Below, piece by piece: positions 11,050-22,189 of a stretch of 48,786 nucleotides of DNA. Each line of letters begins with the position of its first letter. Position 1 is the stretch's first letter. The stretch comes from Irineochytrium annulatum (Eukaryota > Chytridiomycota > Chytridiomycetes > Chytridiales > Chytridiaceae): positions 1 through 48,786 of the forward strand of contig JADGJL010000069.1 in the NCBI GenBank assembly GCA_027600665.1, given 5' to 3'. A program made the position numbers and the translations under genes. The notes under the pieces were generated by a model that saw only the letters and a program-made list of their open reading frames with translations, was not told the origin of the DNA and did not search any database.

Positions 11050-12133
11050 ATGTTCAACTATTTCTTCGGCTCCAAGTTCACACCAGAGCAGCTACCCGAC
11101 CTCACGGGCAAGGTCGCCGTCATCACAGGCGCGTCGTCCGGCCTCGGCAAGGAGTCGACACTCGCGCTGGCCAAGAAGGGCGCGCGGGTCGTCATGGCAT
11201 GTCGGTCCGTGTCGAAGGCCGAGGGCGTGGCGGAGGAGATAAGGAAGACCGCGACGGGGGCTAAGTTGGACGTCATGGAGCTGGACTTGTCGAGCTTAGC
11301 CAGCGTGAGAAAGTTCGCGGAGGAGTACAAGAGAAGGAGGCTGCCCATTCATATATTGTTGAACAACGCGGGAGGAATTCAGGACAAGTACACGGAGACA
11401 AAGGATGGGATCGAGACGCAGTTTGGGCAGAACCATGGTATGTTGTTGATCATGATTGCCCTCGTTGGCGTACTCGTTCGTGTTTCTTCTGTTACTCACA
11501 CGCTATTTTCCGCAATAGTTGGCCACTTCTACCTGACCGCCCTCCTCCTTCCCATCCTCGAGGACACGGCCAAGTCCGGGCCCGTGACGATCGTTAATGT
11601 CTCCTCCATGGCGCATAGCTTCGAGAAGGGCCTCAACCTCGACAAAATCAACGATGAGAAGTCGTACACGGCCATGGGCGCCTACGGCCGCAGCAAGCTT
11701 GCGAACATTCTCTTCTCCGTCGAGCTTCAGCGCAGGCTCGAGGCCAAGGGCCAGCATAACATCTTCGTCAACTCGATCCACCCGGGCGGCGTCGCGACCG
11801 ACTTTTTCAGGGCCGAGAGCGTCGGCGGGTGGTCGCCTTACCTCAGGTTAGAGCCTTCTCCTTCTTCCTCTTCGTCATGATTGCAACCTTTGACTGACGA
11901 CATATTGCAGAACTGCCGTCGGCCTCTTCTTCGCCACCCCCGCGCAAGGCGCCTACACCCAAGTCTACGCCTCGGCGTCCCCCGAGATCGTCGAGAAGAA
12001 TCTCAAGGCCCGCTACTTCGTCCCCACTGCCGCCCTTGCCGAGCCGTCCGCGACGGCGAAGGACGCGGAGCTCGCGCGCAAGTTGTGGGACTGGACCGAC
12101 GCCAAGTTGAAGGAGAAGGGATTTTCTTATTGA
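11050..12133 (+). CDS. Short-chain dehydrogenase/reductase, retinol-dehydrogenase-like (paralogue 2)
   Basis: NAD(P)-dependent SDR, 312 aa. Exons 11050-11437, 11519-11846, 11911-12133; phases close. Motifs: TGASSGLG (nucleotide binding), MACRS, LDLSSLASV, NNAGG, NVSSMAH, YGRSK (catalytic Tyr-Lys), VNSIHPGGV, FFATPAQGAY, and an RKLWDWTDAKL C-terminus. Very close in layout to the SDR at 7635-8871: both begin with a short leader before PDLTG, both have a phase-1 intron before the GHFYLT block and a phase-2 intron before the ATPAQG or YTPAQG block. The minus-strand copy has one extra intron before its YTSSK block. The substrate is unknown; the family reduces lipophilic aldehydes and ketones such as retinoids. 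Confidence 0.95.
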
Positions 12134-12876
12134 GGGGGTGGTCCGGGCTTAGATTTTAGAAAGTGTTAAGGGCCGGTTTAACTTTAAGTTGCCTCATTAC
12201 ATGTTAGGTTTGAATACACCATATGCAATACATTGCACCCTGATAGATTTTATATTGGAGGCAGCGTAATAAGTCGATAAGTGTTGCCAAAACAACGAAG
12301 GCGAAGAGGCGGCAGAGGCAGTTCAATCAAGCCATCTGGATCAAGTGTGAAGATGTGAGGACAACATAGTCGTCGCTTATTGGACTGCATAAAACGTTGC
12401 CGAATGGAACTACTCCATCACATCGTGCAAAAAGCGATTTGGGGCACGAAAAAGAATGGGCTAAAACAAGGAAGCAAGGACGCAACTGGCCGAATGAAAG
12501 AACGACATGTTTAGCACGAGGCCACGACCGAATCCTCGCTTGGGTCGGCGCCGGGGTTGACTGTCCATGTGGCAGGCGGCCTCATCGTCGTGACGGGGCG
12601 GTTGGGTTATTTTTGTTTCTTGTTGGTCGACTTCCTCTTGTAGGTTGGATTGCCATTCTCGCGCCATCGCTTTTGTTATTCTCGCCCATTCAAACCTCTG
12701 TTCTTGCACAGAGTTTTGTTATTTTTTCTGTTTTAATTCTTTAAGTCCAATGTCGTGTTTGTCGACTATAGCACTCAGTGCTCCAAGAGTGGTTCAAGGT
12801 CGCTTATCATGCATTTACTCTCCTCACATCCTTCGATTTTCGGATCTTCGGACGGGAAGGTCAATTGCAAAAAACG
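12134..12876. other. Intergenic, 743 bp
   Basis: 3' flank of the SDR and upstream region of the AT-hook/F-box gene. In-frame codons run upstream of the chosen start to 12778, but the sequence there looks unlike the rest of that protein. A 115-codon ORF at 12397-12744 is not supported by any motif. No repeat or RNA gene seen. Confidence 0.4.
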
Positions 12877-15800
12877 ATGGGCGACCAACAGCTCCCTTAC
12901 GGCCTTCCTGGCGTCGATGACATGGACGCCGACACCGGGGATGCGCTTGCCGCGGCCGTCGGCAACGACTACTTCCCGTCCTTCATCCAGGGGGCGGGGA
13001 GGGGCAATGGAATTTCTCCATCGACGGGGGTCGCGACCCTGAACGCCCCGACCCCAATGATGCAACAACCACCTCACGTCTCGGCCTTTATGCCCTACGC
13101 GGGGATGACCGGCGATTTTCTTAACGGCAACGGCATGGCCGCCGCGGGGCACGGCGGGATCTCCGCAAACTCGTACCCCGTCCCCGGCCTTTCCGAATCT
13201 AGTCTGGTGGCCCCGATGCCGATCGACGCCGGATCCGCCCTCGGGGCGATGCAAGGTCAGCCCCCAAAGCCGCAGCCATCATCCGCCCAAAAGCCCGTCG
13301 CGAAGAGGAAGGTGGTGAATCCGACCCCGGCAGACGCCACGGGCAAGAGGAAGCGGGATCCGGAGGATGGTCAGGGTGGTGGGGGGGACGCAGCCGCGGA
13401 GGAAGGCGCAGGCAACCTTCTTGTGGCGCCGATCCTGGCGCCCGCGCAGTCAACGGCCATGGCCATGGCGGCCGCGATGATGACGACGGCGCCCCCGACC
13501 GAACCACCCCCGGAAGTTATCCACGCGGCCCCTGCGGATGATGAAGACGGCGCGGAGCGGGCTCCGCCTGCGAAGAGGGGGCGAGGGAGGGGTCGGGGGA
13601 GAGGCAGGCCGCCGGCTACGCCGCACATGGACGCGATGCTGACCGGAAAGGCGCCGGCTTCTGCACCGAGGCCCAGGGGTAGGCCGCGGGGCTCGAAGAA
13701 CAAGCCGAAAGGCAAGGTCGAAACCCCGAAGAAGGACGAGGAGGATGGCGACACCAAGATGGACGAAGGTGGGACTTCTTTACGCTCATTCTCTTTTTTT
13801 TTTGGTTTGGCTGAATTTGAGCAGCAGAGAAAGGTGACGACGCCTCCGCGAAAGGTGGCAGCGAGGCGCCATCGGACGAGGATGACGACAGTTCGCCAGT
13901 GAGGAAGCCGAGGGCGACCCGCGGTCGAGGTCGTGGGCGAGGCAGACCCAGGGGCAGGCCCCCAGGTTCTGGGCGGGGCCGCGGGCGCGGCAGAGTCAGG
14001 CGAATGAGGTATGGATGTTTAACTTTGAGATTTTTTTTTTTTTCTTGGTGTCCGATAATTAACATGTACCAAATTACCTGCCTACGTTATAGGGACGATG
14101 ACGATGAGGAGGAGACGAGCGCGCCTTCCGAGTCGGAGGATTCCGGCGCGGATAAGTCGGAAGGTGCTCCTACCTGGGACTCTGACGGATCTGAGAGGCC
14201 GAGTCGCCGTACCAGCGCAGCCAGCGGTCGCGGCAGGGGGCGTGGCCGCCCGCGTGGCAGCCGCGGTGCTGGACGCGGTGCTACTCGCCGGACGGAGGAC
14301 GGGGGTTCACCGAGCCCTTCCGTTTCGCCGGTTAAGCCTGCAAGCCGAGGCAGGGGCAGGGGTCGCGGTCGTGGGCGAGGGAGGGGGATGGCGCGGCCTC
14401 CGGGTAAGCTCGCCAAGACGTACACGTTCAATCCGGAAGGCCCGCAAACGTCGATTATGAGCCTTCCTACGGCGATATTGGAGTACCTCGTCATGTCCAT
14501 GGAAGGCCACGACGCCGGGAGGCTGTCGATGACGTGCAAGGAGTTCCAGAAGAAGCTTTTGAGCAACGAGGAGTTTTGGGAGAAGAAGGCCATCGCCGAG
14601 TTTACGTTCCCGGGGACCACGGGGACGATGACGACCAGTATGTCTTGCCCGTCTTGGTTGGACGTTTATGTCGCTCATTTGCACGTAAGTTGCTATTCCG
14701 TGGCAGCAGCAAGGAATGTTAGGCTCATTTTCATGCAATCAGATGTTGACTGGTAGTTACGAAATCTTCAACCCGTCGGAGACGGCCGAGTACTTTGACT
14801 TGCTGGGCTGGGACCCGAAGAAGCATGAGATCAAGAAGCCGAAGCCCGAGCCCGAGGTGACGGTGGACCCAGCGGCCGCAGCGACTGCACAAGCGACGGT
14901 TGAATTCAACCAGCAGGCGTTGTTGCGGATTCAGCAGGCGGAGACGGAGCATGTACAGCACCTGCAGCAGCTTCAGATCCATCAGCAGCAGATCTTCGCG
15001 GCCTCGCAAGCGAATATGTTAGCTGACATGGGTGCAATGGGCCAAGTACCCGCCGGCGTGAACGACATGACGTATGCGTACAACCAGGCCCTACAGCGCC
15101 AGCAGATGGCCGTGCAGCAGCAACAGTTACAGGAGCAAACCGCGGCCGCTATCGTAATCCAGCAGCAGAAGATCAACGAGCTGCAGCGACAGCAGCTTGA
15201 GCTGAAGGAGGTGCTGGCCAAGCAAGCACAGGCTCTTACGGCGACTGCTGCACCCACTCCGACTGTGACTGGCCCTAGCGGGCTGGCCGCAGCTGTCGAC
15301 CCCGCGGGAACACCAGCAGCGGCCATCCCGAAGACGGAGGAGGAGAACGACGACGAGGTGGAGGGCGACGTAGAGGAGGCGGAGATCACTGCGCTTCAGG
15401 AGGAGTCTACGAAACCGTTGGAGGAGCTTGGTATCGAGGACTCCAGCCTCGCCCTGAACGTACCGTCGCACGACCCCCAGTCATTTATCCGGGCGCGGGA
15501 GTGGCAAGCGTATGCACCCGACGTTTTCGACGGCATGATCACCGCCATTCCGCTCGGGCTTGGCCATGGCGGCGGGGCGAGCTACCGCGCCCGTGGGTGG
15601 AGCAATAACTGGGCCGGTAACACGTTCAAATACAATGACCAAGGCACGTTTTGGGCCAAGAGGGAGGAAAAGGTTATTAGCGTGCTGAAGGCGTACCCGG
15701 CGGCCGTCTCCGAGAAGGCCGCAAGGGGCGTCCTCGGCGCCGTCGAACCACAGGAGGACGGCGAGCCCGTGTACGCGATCCGCGCCGAGGGCGCTGTCGA

Positions 15801-17086
15801 GCTGCTGGACTTCCGCGGCGACGTAATCGTGGCGCGTGTTTACCCGAAGCCTGTCGAGCTTGCAAGGACGCCGTCGCCGCGCGTGCACTTCGGATGGGGC
15901 GTCGGCGGCGACAAGCCTGTGAGCTGCGAGCGCGACCTGCACGAGGATGTCATCGAGGCGTGCACGTTCCCCAAGGGCGCAACGGACCATCAGAGCTACC
16001 TGCAGACGGCAAGGCTCGATGGGGATCTGATCGCGCTGACGGTGTCGGCCCGGTACAAGCTCGTTGTGAATAAGAAGCCGGCGAAGCCCAAAGCCAAGCG
16101 GAGGAGGACCAGGGGTGGGAGTGACGATGAGGAGGATGACGACGATGCCGAGGAGGAGGATGCGGACGATAAGAAGAAGGCGAAGGCGGTTACGACGATG
16201 ACGAAGGAGGGTTGGTCTAAAGCGCTGCTTGTATACAGGGTTCTGCGGGAGGGCGCAAAGCCGGAGGATGCGACGGACGTGGACAAGCAGAAGGATTTGA
16301 CGGCCGCCAGTGACGGGAAAGGCGTGGTTGAGTTTGTCGACGGTTATGATATCACGTACGACCTGCATGAGTTTGTGGGCGTATGGGACAAGAAGAGGAC
16401 TCGATTCGAGGGCGAGAGCGATTCTGACATGTCGTCCGAGGAGGAGCTGAGCGACTCGTCCGAGATGGAGAGGAGACAATCCGCCAAGGTTAAGGAAGTT
16501 GAGAGCCACCCTATGTAAGCTCGGCGATTCGGCTTTCTCTATCCCAATCGTCTCACTCTTAGTTTTTTACAGTGACCGCTACGTGGTCGACTTCCGCATT
16601 CACGGCCGCTTGGCTCTCCTTCTTTGCGAGGGCTTCCAAACTACGAAGCCGCACTCGATTTTCCAGGGCCACCTTGTCTGCTATGACCTCGTCCTGGGCG
16701 AGCCTCAGTGGAAGGTGACGTTCGAGCGCCTCCTCGTGTCCCTGTGCAACCTGCCTGTAGACGGCGGGTCCGTCGTGGTCGCGAATAGGGACGAAAGGCT
16801 CGTCGGCATCAGGTTCAAGACGAGGGGCAGGGAGGAGAGTTGGGTGGCAGAGGAGACGTGGCCTAAGGGACCTCGGGAGATTGCTGCGGAGGAGGCGGAT
16901 GAAAAGGAGGAGGAAGAGGGGAACCCGGATGGCGACTCAGCGGTGAACCCCGACGTGAATCAAGACGCCTCGGCCGCCACGCTCTTCTGGGGTCAGCTCA
17001 AGGTCTGGAGGCAGAGGCTCGTTGACGATGTCGTTGAAAACGGGCTTGTGAATTTGTGGGTGCCGCCGCCGAAGGTTGGCTTTTAA
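12877..17086 (+). CDS. AT-hook-rich F-box protein with novel C-terminal module (paralogue A)
   Basis: 1316 aa; exons 12877-13768, 13828-14008, 14093-14684, 14743-16514, 16573-17086, all phases closing. The ATG at 12877 (context AAACGATGG) was chosen over 12778. Residues 1-220 are low-complexity. RGRGRGRP-type and PRGRPRG AT-hook-like clusters occur at about 229-245, 260-275, 326-358, 401-423 and 440-460, implying binding to DNA or RNA in the nucleus. An F-box follows at about 480-530 (LPTAILEYLVMSMEG, then LSMTCKEFQKKL), which in known proteins recruits SKP1 of an SCF ubiquitin ligase. A Gln-rich helical region covers about 600-730, then a folded C-terminal module (about 800-1316) with AIPLG, DFRGDVIVARV, an acidic-basic insert, and DRYVVDFRIHGRLALL. 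I recognise no family for that module; the gene at 18685 carries the same one. An SCF substrate adaptor on chromatin is inference. Confidence 0.85.
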
Positions 17087-17730
17087 GTCTATCCCTTTTG
17101 TTCGGCTCTGCTGCTCGTGGTTTTCCCACTTTGTACGGTATCATTTGCTTGTATTCATGCTGCTTGTCTTTTTCTTTCTTTTACGGTACTTTTTGGATGG
17201 AGTGGAGTTTTTGCTGCCTAATTTTTTTTCTTCCTATACGACGGATGTATCCATTCCTCCGTGTCTCTTTCCTCTCTGTGTATTAATTGTATTGGGTAGT
17301 CGCTGATGGGGAGAGGGGCTAAGTTGCTCTCGTTGTTGTCAGTCAGTTCCGAGCTTCCTACTTTTCACTCCGTTGAGTCTTATGTTTGTCGATCTTCGCG
17401 GCTTGCTTACTATGAATGTAGCTTGTGCTATCAGGATCACCCCGCTTTTTCCTGTTCCGCAATTTCTAATAGGAGAGTCACGATTTATGAATCTGCCCAC
17501 TGAATATGCGCATTGGACCCAGCTGGTTGGTCGCGGCAGAGTCGTGCAGGCTGAGCTGAGGGTCTCGATGATGGATGTTTCGAGTGGAAAGAAGCTCAGC
17601 CCATCGCTAGTGACAACTGGCCCACCCTGCTACTGACGACGAGACGTCTGCCGCGACAACGACCAGGAAGCTCGTTGCTGCAGACGGACGACAGGGACAC
17701 CGGGGGGAAACCCACTTTACCTCGCGTTCC
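17087..17730. other. Intergenic, T-rich 3' flank then promoter of small membrane gene
   Basis: The first 200 bases are T-rich, as expected for a 3' UTR. The remainder is upstream of the gene at 17731. Hydrophobic ORFs here (for example 17076-17306) follow from the T-rich composition and are not considered genes. Confidence 0.4.
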
Positions 17731-18345
17731 ATGCCACCTCAACTACCATCGCTCTCCTTCGCTGGCGACCTCCAGCCGCCATCGACATCCACCTCCTCCT
17801 CCTCGGTCAAGAGAACGCTCACGAGGACCGTGTTCATCACCATGCCTCCAAATACCCCGACGCCCATGTCCTACGCGCCCGCCTCAAAAGACACCGCCAT
17901 GCTGTCCGCGACCATCGCATGCGCGACGCTGATCCCGTTCCTGGTGCTGGCGCTCGTCCTGGTGTGCTGGTGCTGGTGGAAGAGACGGAAGAGGGCCGCA
18001 GCCAGTGAGGCGGCGGGGGTGGAAGGGGTGCTAGGAGGGGCGGATGTTGATGTCGGTAGGGATTTGGTCGTCGTGCGCGTCGACTCGGGGTTTGAAGCCG
18101 CTGATGTCGAGCTGCGGGGGGTGGAGACGCGGGGAACGGTGGCTGTCAAGGAAGCGAACCTGGTGGCAGCGGCAGGTCCGAACTTCTTGCCGACGTACTT
18201 TGAGGCCTTGTACAATTTAAAAGAGTGTAAAATAGAGGAGCCGAGGGAGGTCGCGGGCCGGGTGTTGTCAGTGAGGGCCGAACGGGAGGAGATGGAGACG
18301 CGGGCCAGGAGGGCCGAGGCGATGCTTAACAGGGAGCTGGTTTAA
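17731..18345 (+). CDS. Small single-pass membrane protein, unknown function
   Basis: Single-exon, 204 aa. Residues 1-55 are Ser/Thr/Pro-rich; one strong membrane helix at about 57-83 (LSATIACATLIPFLVLALVL) is closed by WKRRKR, so by the positive-inside rule the C-terminal 120 residues should be cytosolic. The C-terminus ends in a charged helix (RAEREEMETRARRAEAML) that may form a coiled coil. No cleavable signal peptide is evident; Met 17842 is an alternative start nearer the helix. I recognise no family. It is inserted between the two F-box paralogues. Confidence 0.65.
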   Translation: MPPQLPSLSFAGDLQPPSTSTSSSSVKRTLTRTVFITMPPNTPTPMSYAPASKDTAMLSATIACATLIPFLVLALVLVCWCWWKRRKRAAASEAAGVEGVLGGADVDVGRDLVVVRVDSGFEAADVELRGVETRGTVAVKEANLVAAAGPNFLPTYFEALYNLKECKIEEPREVAGRVLSVRAEREEMETRARRAEAMLNRELV

Positions 18346-18684
18346 CTCACCCGAGATATTCATTCTATTCTCTTTCTTTTCCTCTCACGCCGTGATGCGC
18401 GACTGTCAATATATCCTCAAATTTGATACGTGATGAACATGATAGTCTGTAAGCAGATAGGGTGAAACACCACATCCATCAATAGTTGAAGCGATGCTTG
18501 CGCAGCGTGTCGTGGCAACTGGCAGCAAGGAGAGGAACACGCGGACGGTGCAGTGCAAGTAAAAAACAAACGTGGAGACCACCAGTACTGCCACTGATTA
18601 CTTGCAACGTTGTGACAGTGCGACGTCGTGGACGGCCAAGGGGGTGAACGAGGGCCTGGCTACCTTACCGGCCTCAACGCGACC
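18346..18684. other. Intergenic, 339 bp
   Basis: 3' flank of the small membrane gene and upstream region of F-box paralogue B. The frame of paralogue B is open upstream to a GTG at 18628 but has no earlier ATG. Nothing else recognised. Confidence 0.4.
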
Positions 18685-20844
18685 ATGATGCCAGATCCGG
18701 ACGCCGGTGGACCGTCGAAGAAAAAGGGAAGTCTCCTGGCATGGACGGCGAAGAAGAGGATGGAAAGCGATGTTAAGGCCACGACGCACCTCCTGGACAT
18801 GCCTGCGGAGGTGATCGAGCTAATCATGCTGAGGGTGGACGCCCGAAGCGTGGTGCGCGTCAGCTCGTCGAGTCGAAAAGCGAAGGCCGTTTTGGGGAGT
18901 CAGCTGCTATGGAAGAGGAAGGTCATTACGGATTTCGGGTTGCCGGGTGCCCGCTTTAACCCGCCACGTCCCTCAGCTGCCCGACGTGGTTTGAGGTCTA
19001 CGTCGCGCACTACAATGTCGGTTGCAGGTCTTCATGTCCCCTGCTGTGTGGTGACTGACTCGACTTCGTTGTACTAGATGTACACTGGCCAGCACAAGCT
19101 CTTCTTTCCGAAACCACTGGCGGATGCCCGAGATACGCCTTACCACTCCAAGGAGGACGACCGTCGTATTGCCCTTGCGGTCAAATACGAGGAAGACAAT
19201 AGTGCGAACATAGGACCGGTGAATCTTTCGTCGATCGGTCCTCTTCCGTACGACCGAAACGCGCCGTCAAGCCCGGATTCCATCTACGACCCTGATGACC
19301 CGGATCACATGCTGGACGCCGAGGATGACGTGGCCCTGCTGGAGAGCGATGCGGAGAAAGCTCTCGAGACCGTGGTCACGCCTGAGCAGTGGGAGGAGTA
19401 TGTCCGCTTGAGGGAGAAAAACGTCGGATTGGAGTACGCGGAGGCGATCCGAACCTTCCCCTTCGGCGTTGCGGATGGCCGCGTGACCGCCTTAAACGGA
19501 AACCACCGCATTGGGAACCGAAGAAACTTGTACGGCCACAACGACGCGTTCGATCTGTTCCTCGGCCGCAGCGAGGACGGGAAGGTTTGGGTCGCGCCGG
19601 TGGAAAGCGACGGCACGGTCGGCCGGGCATCGTGGCGTTGGGCTGGGGAGCGCAATGTCAAGGTGCACGAGTTCCGGGGTGACGTGCTCGTGCTCGCGGA
19701 CGGGCAATCGGCCACGACCGACCCCGTTTCGGAGCTGAGCTTCGTTTGGGGCCTGTCGTCGTCAAAGCATGTTCGGCAGTGTGATTTGAATGTGATGGCG
19801 GATGCCGCCGAGGCGGCGGAGATGCCAACTGGCCACAACGTTTGGAGAGCTCATGTGTATCATGTGAGGGTCGAGGGGGACGTGATCGTCGTGCCCGCTA
19901 CGGTGTTATACTCCTTTGAGGTCACTTGCACTTTAGGTGTCGATAGGTGGGGGAGGATCTCATTGTCGACGAGTCGGGGGCTGGGAAGTGGTCATATGGG
20001 TGGGATGAGGTTAGTCGCACGGCTGATACGGCCGTGATGGAGTACGGCAGGCGGGCATCCGTGATACTTATCTACAAGATTGACCGGAGCGCGGGCATCG
20101 TAACGTTGGTGAGGGGCCTTGATGTTACAAAGGGCGTTTACAAGAACCTTCACGAATGGGATCCTTTGCGACATAAATTGGCAGATGACCATGATTTAAC
20201 CCAAGATGCAATCTCCGCCATTCAAATAGACAAAGGCAAGGCGGATGAGCTTTGGGATGCATATTGCGGCACGTAAGTCGCCTTTCCCTTGAATACCACT
20301 CTCACGCTAAATCTTTAATTGTGCCAGTGATCATTATATCTTCGATTTCAACATCCACGGCCGCATGGCGATACTTTGCTGTCAGGGGTTCAACGGCAAA
20401 GTAACGCCGGTAAATCAAGGCCGGCTGGTCTGCTTAGACCTCGTCAACGGTGCTTTTGTGTGGACCGTCTCGTTCTCGCAGCCTCCTGATCGCATAGGGC
20501 ACATCCCGCTCGACGGTTCCGCCGTTCTCCTTCAAAGCGACGCGGTTCTTTTTGGCGTTGCGTTTCGAAAGCTCGAGGATAATGAGTGCTGGGTAGGGGA
20601 GAGGTGTTGGCCGGTCGAAAAAGCTGGGACAACTACGTTTGTTTACGACGAGGATACCTCAGGAGCAGAGGATGAGAAGGAGGCAGAAGGGGAAGAAAAT
20701 CTCGAGGCGGGATTATGGCGTGCTTCGACCAAGGCGTTGCTGCAAAAGGACCTCGCCATCTGGAAGCAGGAGAGGGTGGACGGGAAGCTGCTGAATCACG
20801 TGTTGTACCTGTGGGAGCCGGTGGACTGCTTTAACCTGTTTTAA
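18685..20844 (+). pseudogene. F-box-like paralogue B, reading frame broken in this sequence
   Basis: Shorter homologue of the gene at 12877, lacking the AT-hook and Gln-rich parts. Segments: 18685-19016, 19078-19902, 19947-20272, 20328-20844. Start ATG 18685 (next ATG 18688). An F-box-like region (LLDMPAEVIELIMLRVD) is followed by a block matching paralogue A: FGLPG, then SCPTWFEVYVAH versus SCPSWLDVYVAH in A. These two halves lie in different frames: between GAT TTC and TGC CCG paralogue A has 54 nt and this copy 53 (about 18931-18983), so one base is missing. The shared C-terminal module follows (EFRGDVLVLA; DHYIFDFNIHGRMAIL), with introns at the same positions and phases as in A (19017-19077 phase 0; 20273-20327 phase 2). 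The junction at 19903-19946 needs a 44-nt intron with weak donor GTGTTA, or a second frameshift. It may be a decaying gene or a functional gene with an assembly error. Confidence 0.7.
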
Positions 20845-21217
20845 AAGCACGACTACTTGCGCACGGTTTTTCCTATGGTGAAAGCCTACCGCAGGCGCGA
20901 GTCAACCTTGTGAATGCGCCAGATCGAAGTGTGGGGATCACCAGCTGCTATAGATATCCTGGGAACTTGGTCTTTGCAGGAGACAGCAAGGCGATGGTTC
21001 GACTGTGCAAGCTCCATTTTCAGTAAAAAACGATTTCTCCCTCTCACTGTTGAGATTGGCACTGGCATATAAGGTGCAATTAAACGACGCTTTGTACTGG
21101 TGAATTTCGATGTTGCAAAACGCAAGTTAGTATTAAAGTATCGAAACACGCTTGCTAGCAGTTGACATTTTCCATTATCTCTGCGTTGGTCGTCAAATTG
21201 CAAGTGCAGCAACAGAG
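20845..21217. other. Intergenic, 373 bp upstream of NFU1
   Basis: 3' flank of paralogue B and promoter region of NFU1. A weak TATA-like CATATAAGG lies near 21065, about 150 bp before the NFU1 start. No other element recognised. Confidence 0.35.
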
Positions 21218-22189
21218 ATGATTACCGCACGATGCCTGGCTGCCGTCGGTGTGAATGCGCGGAGGACCGTACCGAGGTCGGCGACGGCTTCAAGGGCCCC
21301 GGTCTTCATGTCGCAACGTGAGTTGGAGCTGTCCGGAGGGGCCTGTGGTTCAAGCCGGTGTCCGTTAGTAAACATCGTTCCTAACCTTCCACTCCACCAC
21401 ATCCACGTCTCCTCCAACCTCCCTACGGGCCTTCAGCCAACCGGTCCATGTTCATCCAGACCGAGGCGACGCCCAATGTCGACTCGCTAAAGTTCAAGCC
21501 TGGCGTCCCCGTCCTCCCCGCAGGCACGAGCTCCACCAAAGAATTCGTCACCAACCGCGAGGCTCTCCGCTCTCCTCTCGCCAAAGCGCTCTTCCGGATC
21601 GACGGCGTGAAGTCCGTCCTCCTGGGTCCGGACTTCATTACTGTCTCCAAGGATCAGGACGCGGCATGGCAGCTGATGAAGCCGGACTTGTACGCGTCCA
21701 TTATGGACTTCTTCGCGACGGGGAAGGCCGTGCTGGCGGATGAGGTGGCGGCGGATGGGACGACGACGGCCGCGGAGGCGGAGGTGGATGACCTCGCGAT
21801 CCTGCCGACGGACTCGGAGACGGTCGCGATGATCAAGGAGTTGCTGGACACGAGGATCAGGCCGACGATACAGGATGACGGAGGGGACATCGAATTCAAG
21901 GGGTTCGTGGACGGGATCGTAAGGCTGAAGTTGAAGGGGGCGTGTCGGACTTGCGACTCGAGCGTGGTGACGCTGAAGAATGGGATTGAGAACATGCTTA
22001 TGGTGAATGCTTCATTGCTTTCGGAAAGCGCTTGGTTGACTTTGTATTAACCCTTTGTTTCCACAGCACTACATCCCGGAGGTGCAGGGAGTCGAGCAGG
22101 CTTTGGATGAGGCCGATGAGGTTTCGGAGAAGGAATTTCAGAAGCTGGAGGAAATGATTCGGGTGAAGCAGCAGCATCTGTCAGTTTAG
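21218..22189 (+). CDS. NFU1: NFU1 iron-sulfur cluster scaffold, mitochondrial
   Basis: Delivers [4Fe-4S] clusters to mitochondrial targets such as lipoyl synthase and complex I/II subunits (known for the family). Exons 21218-21317, 21437-22002, 22067-22189; 262 aa, phases close. The N-terminus, rich in Arg, Ala and Ser and without acidic residues at first, fits a mitochondrial presequence. The Nfu N-domain starts at [16 protein letters not shown] and includes [16 protein letters not shown] and GPDFITV. The C-terminal NifU domain has [13 protein letters not shown] and the cluster-binding CRTC motif ([18 protein letters not shown]), followed by [11 protein letters not shown]. Length and domain order match the family. 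The insert [15 protein letters not shown] links the two domains, where the human protein has a similar variable linker. Confidence 0.97.

Noticed and set aside
12397..12744. 115-codon plus-strand ORF before the AT-hook/F-box gene
   Set aside because: Codon use and composition unlike neighbouring genes; no motif; lies in the expected promoter region.
17056..17306. Overlapping hydrophobic ORFs after F-box gene A
   Set aside because: Artefacts of the T-rich 3' UTR; Phe, Leu and Cys content follows base composition.
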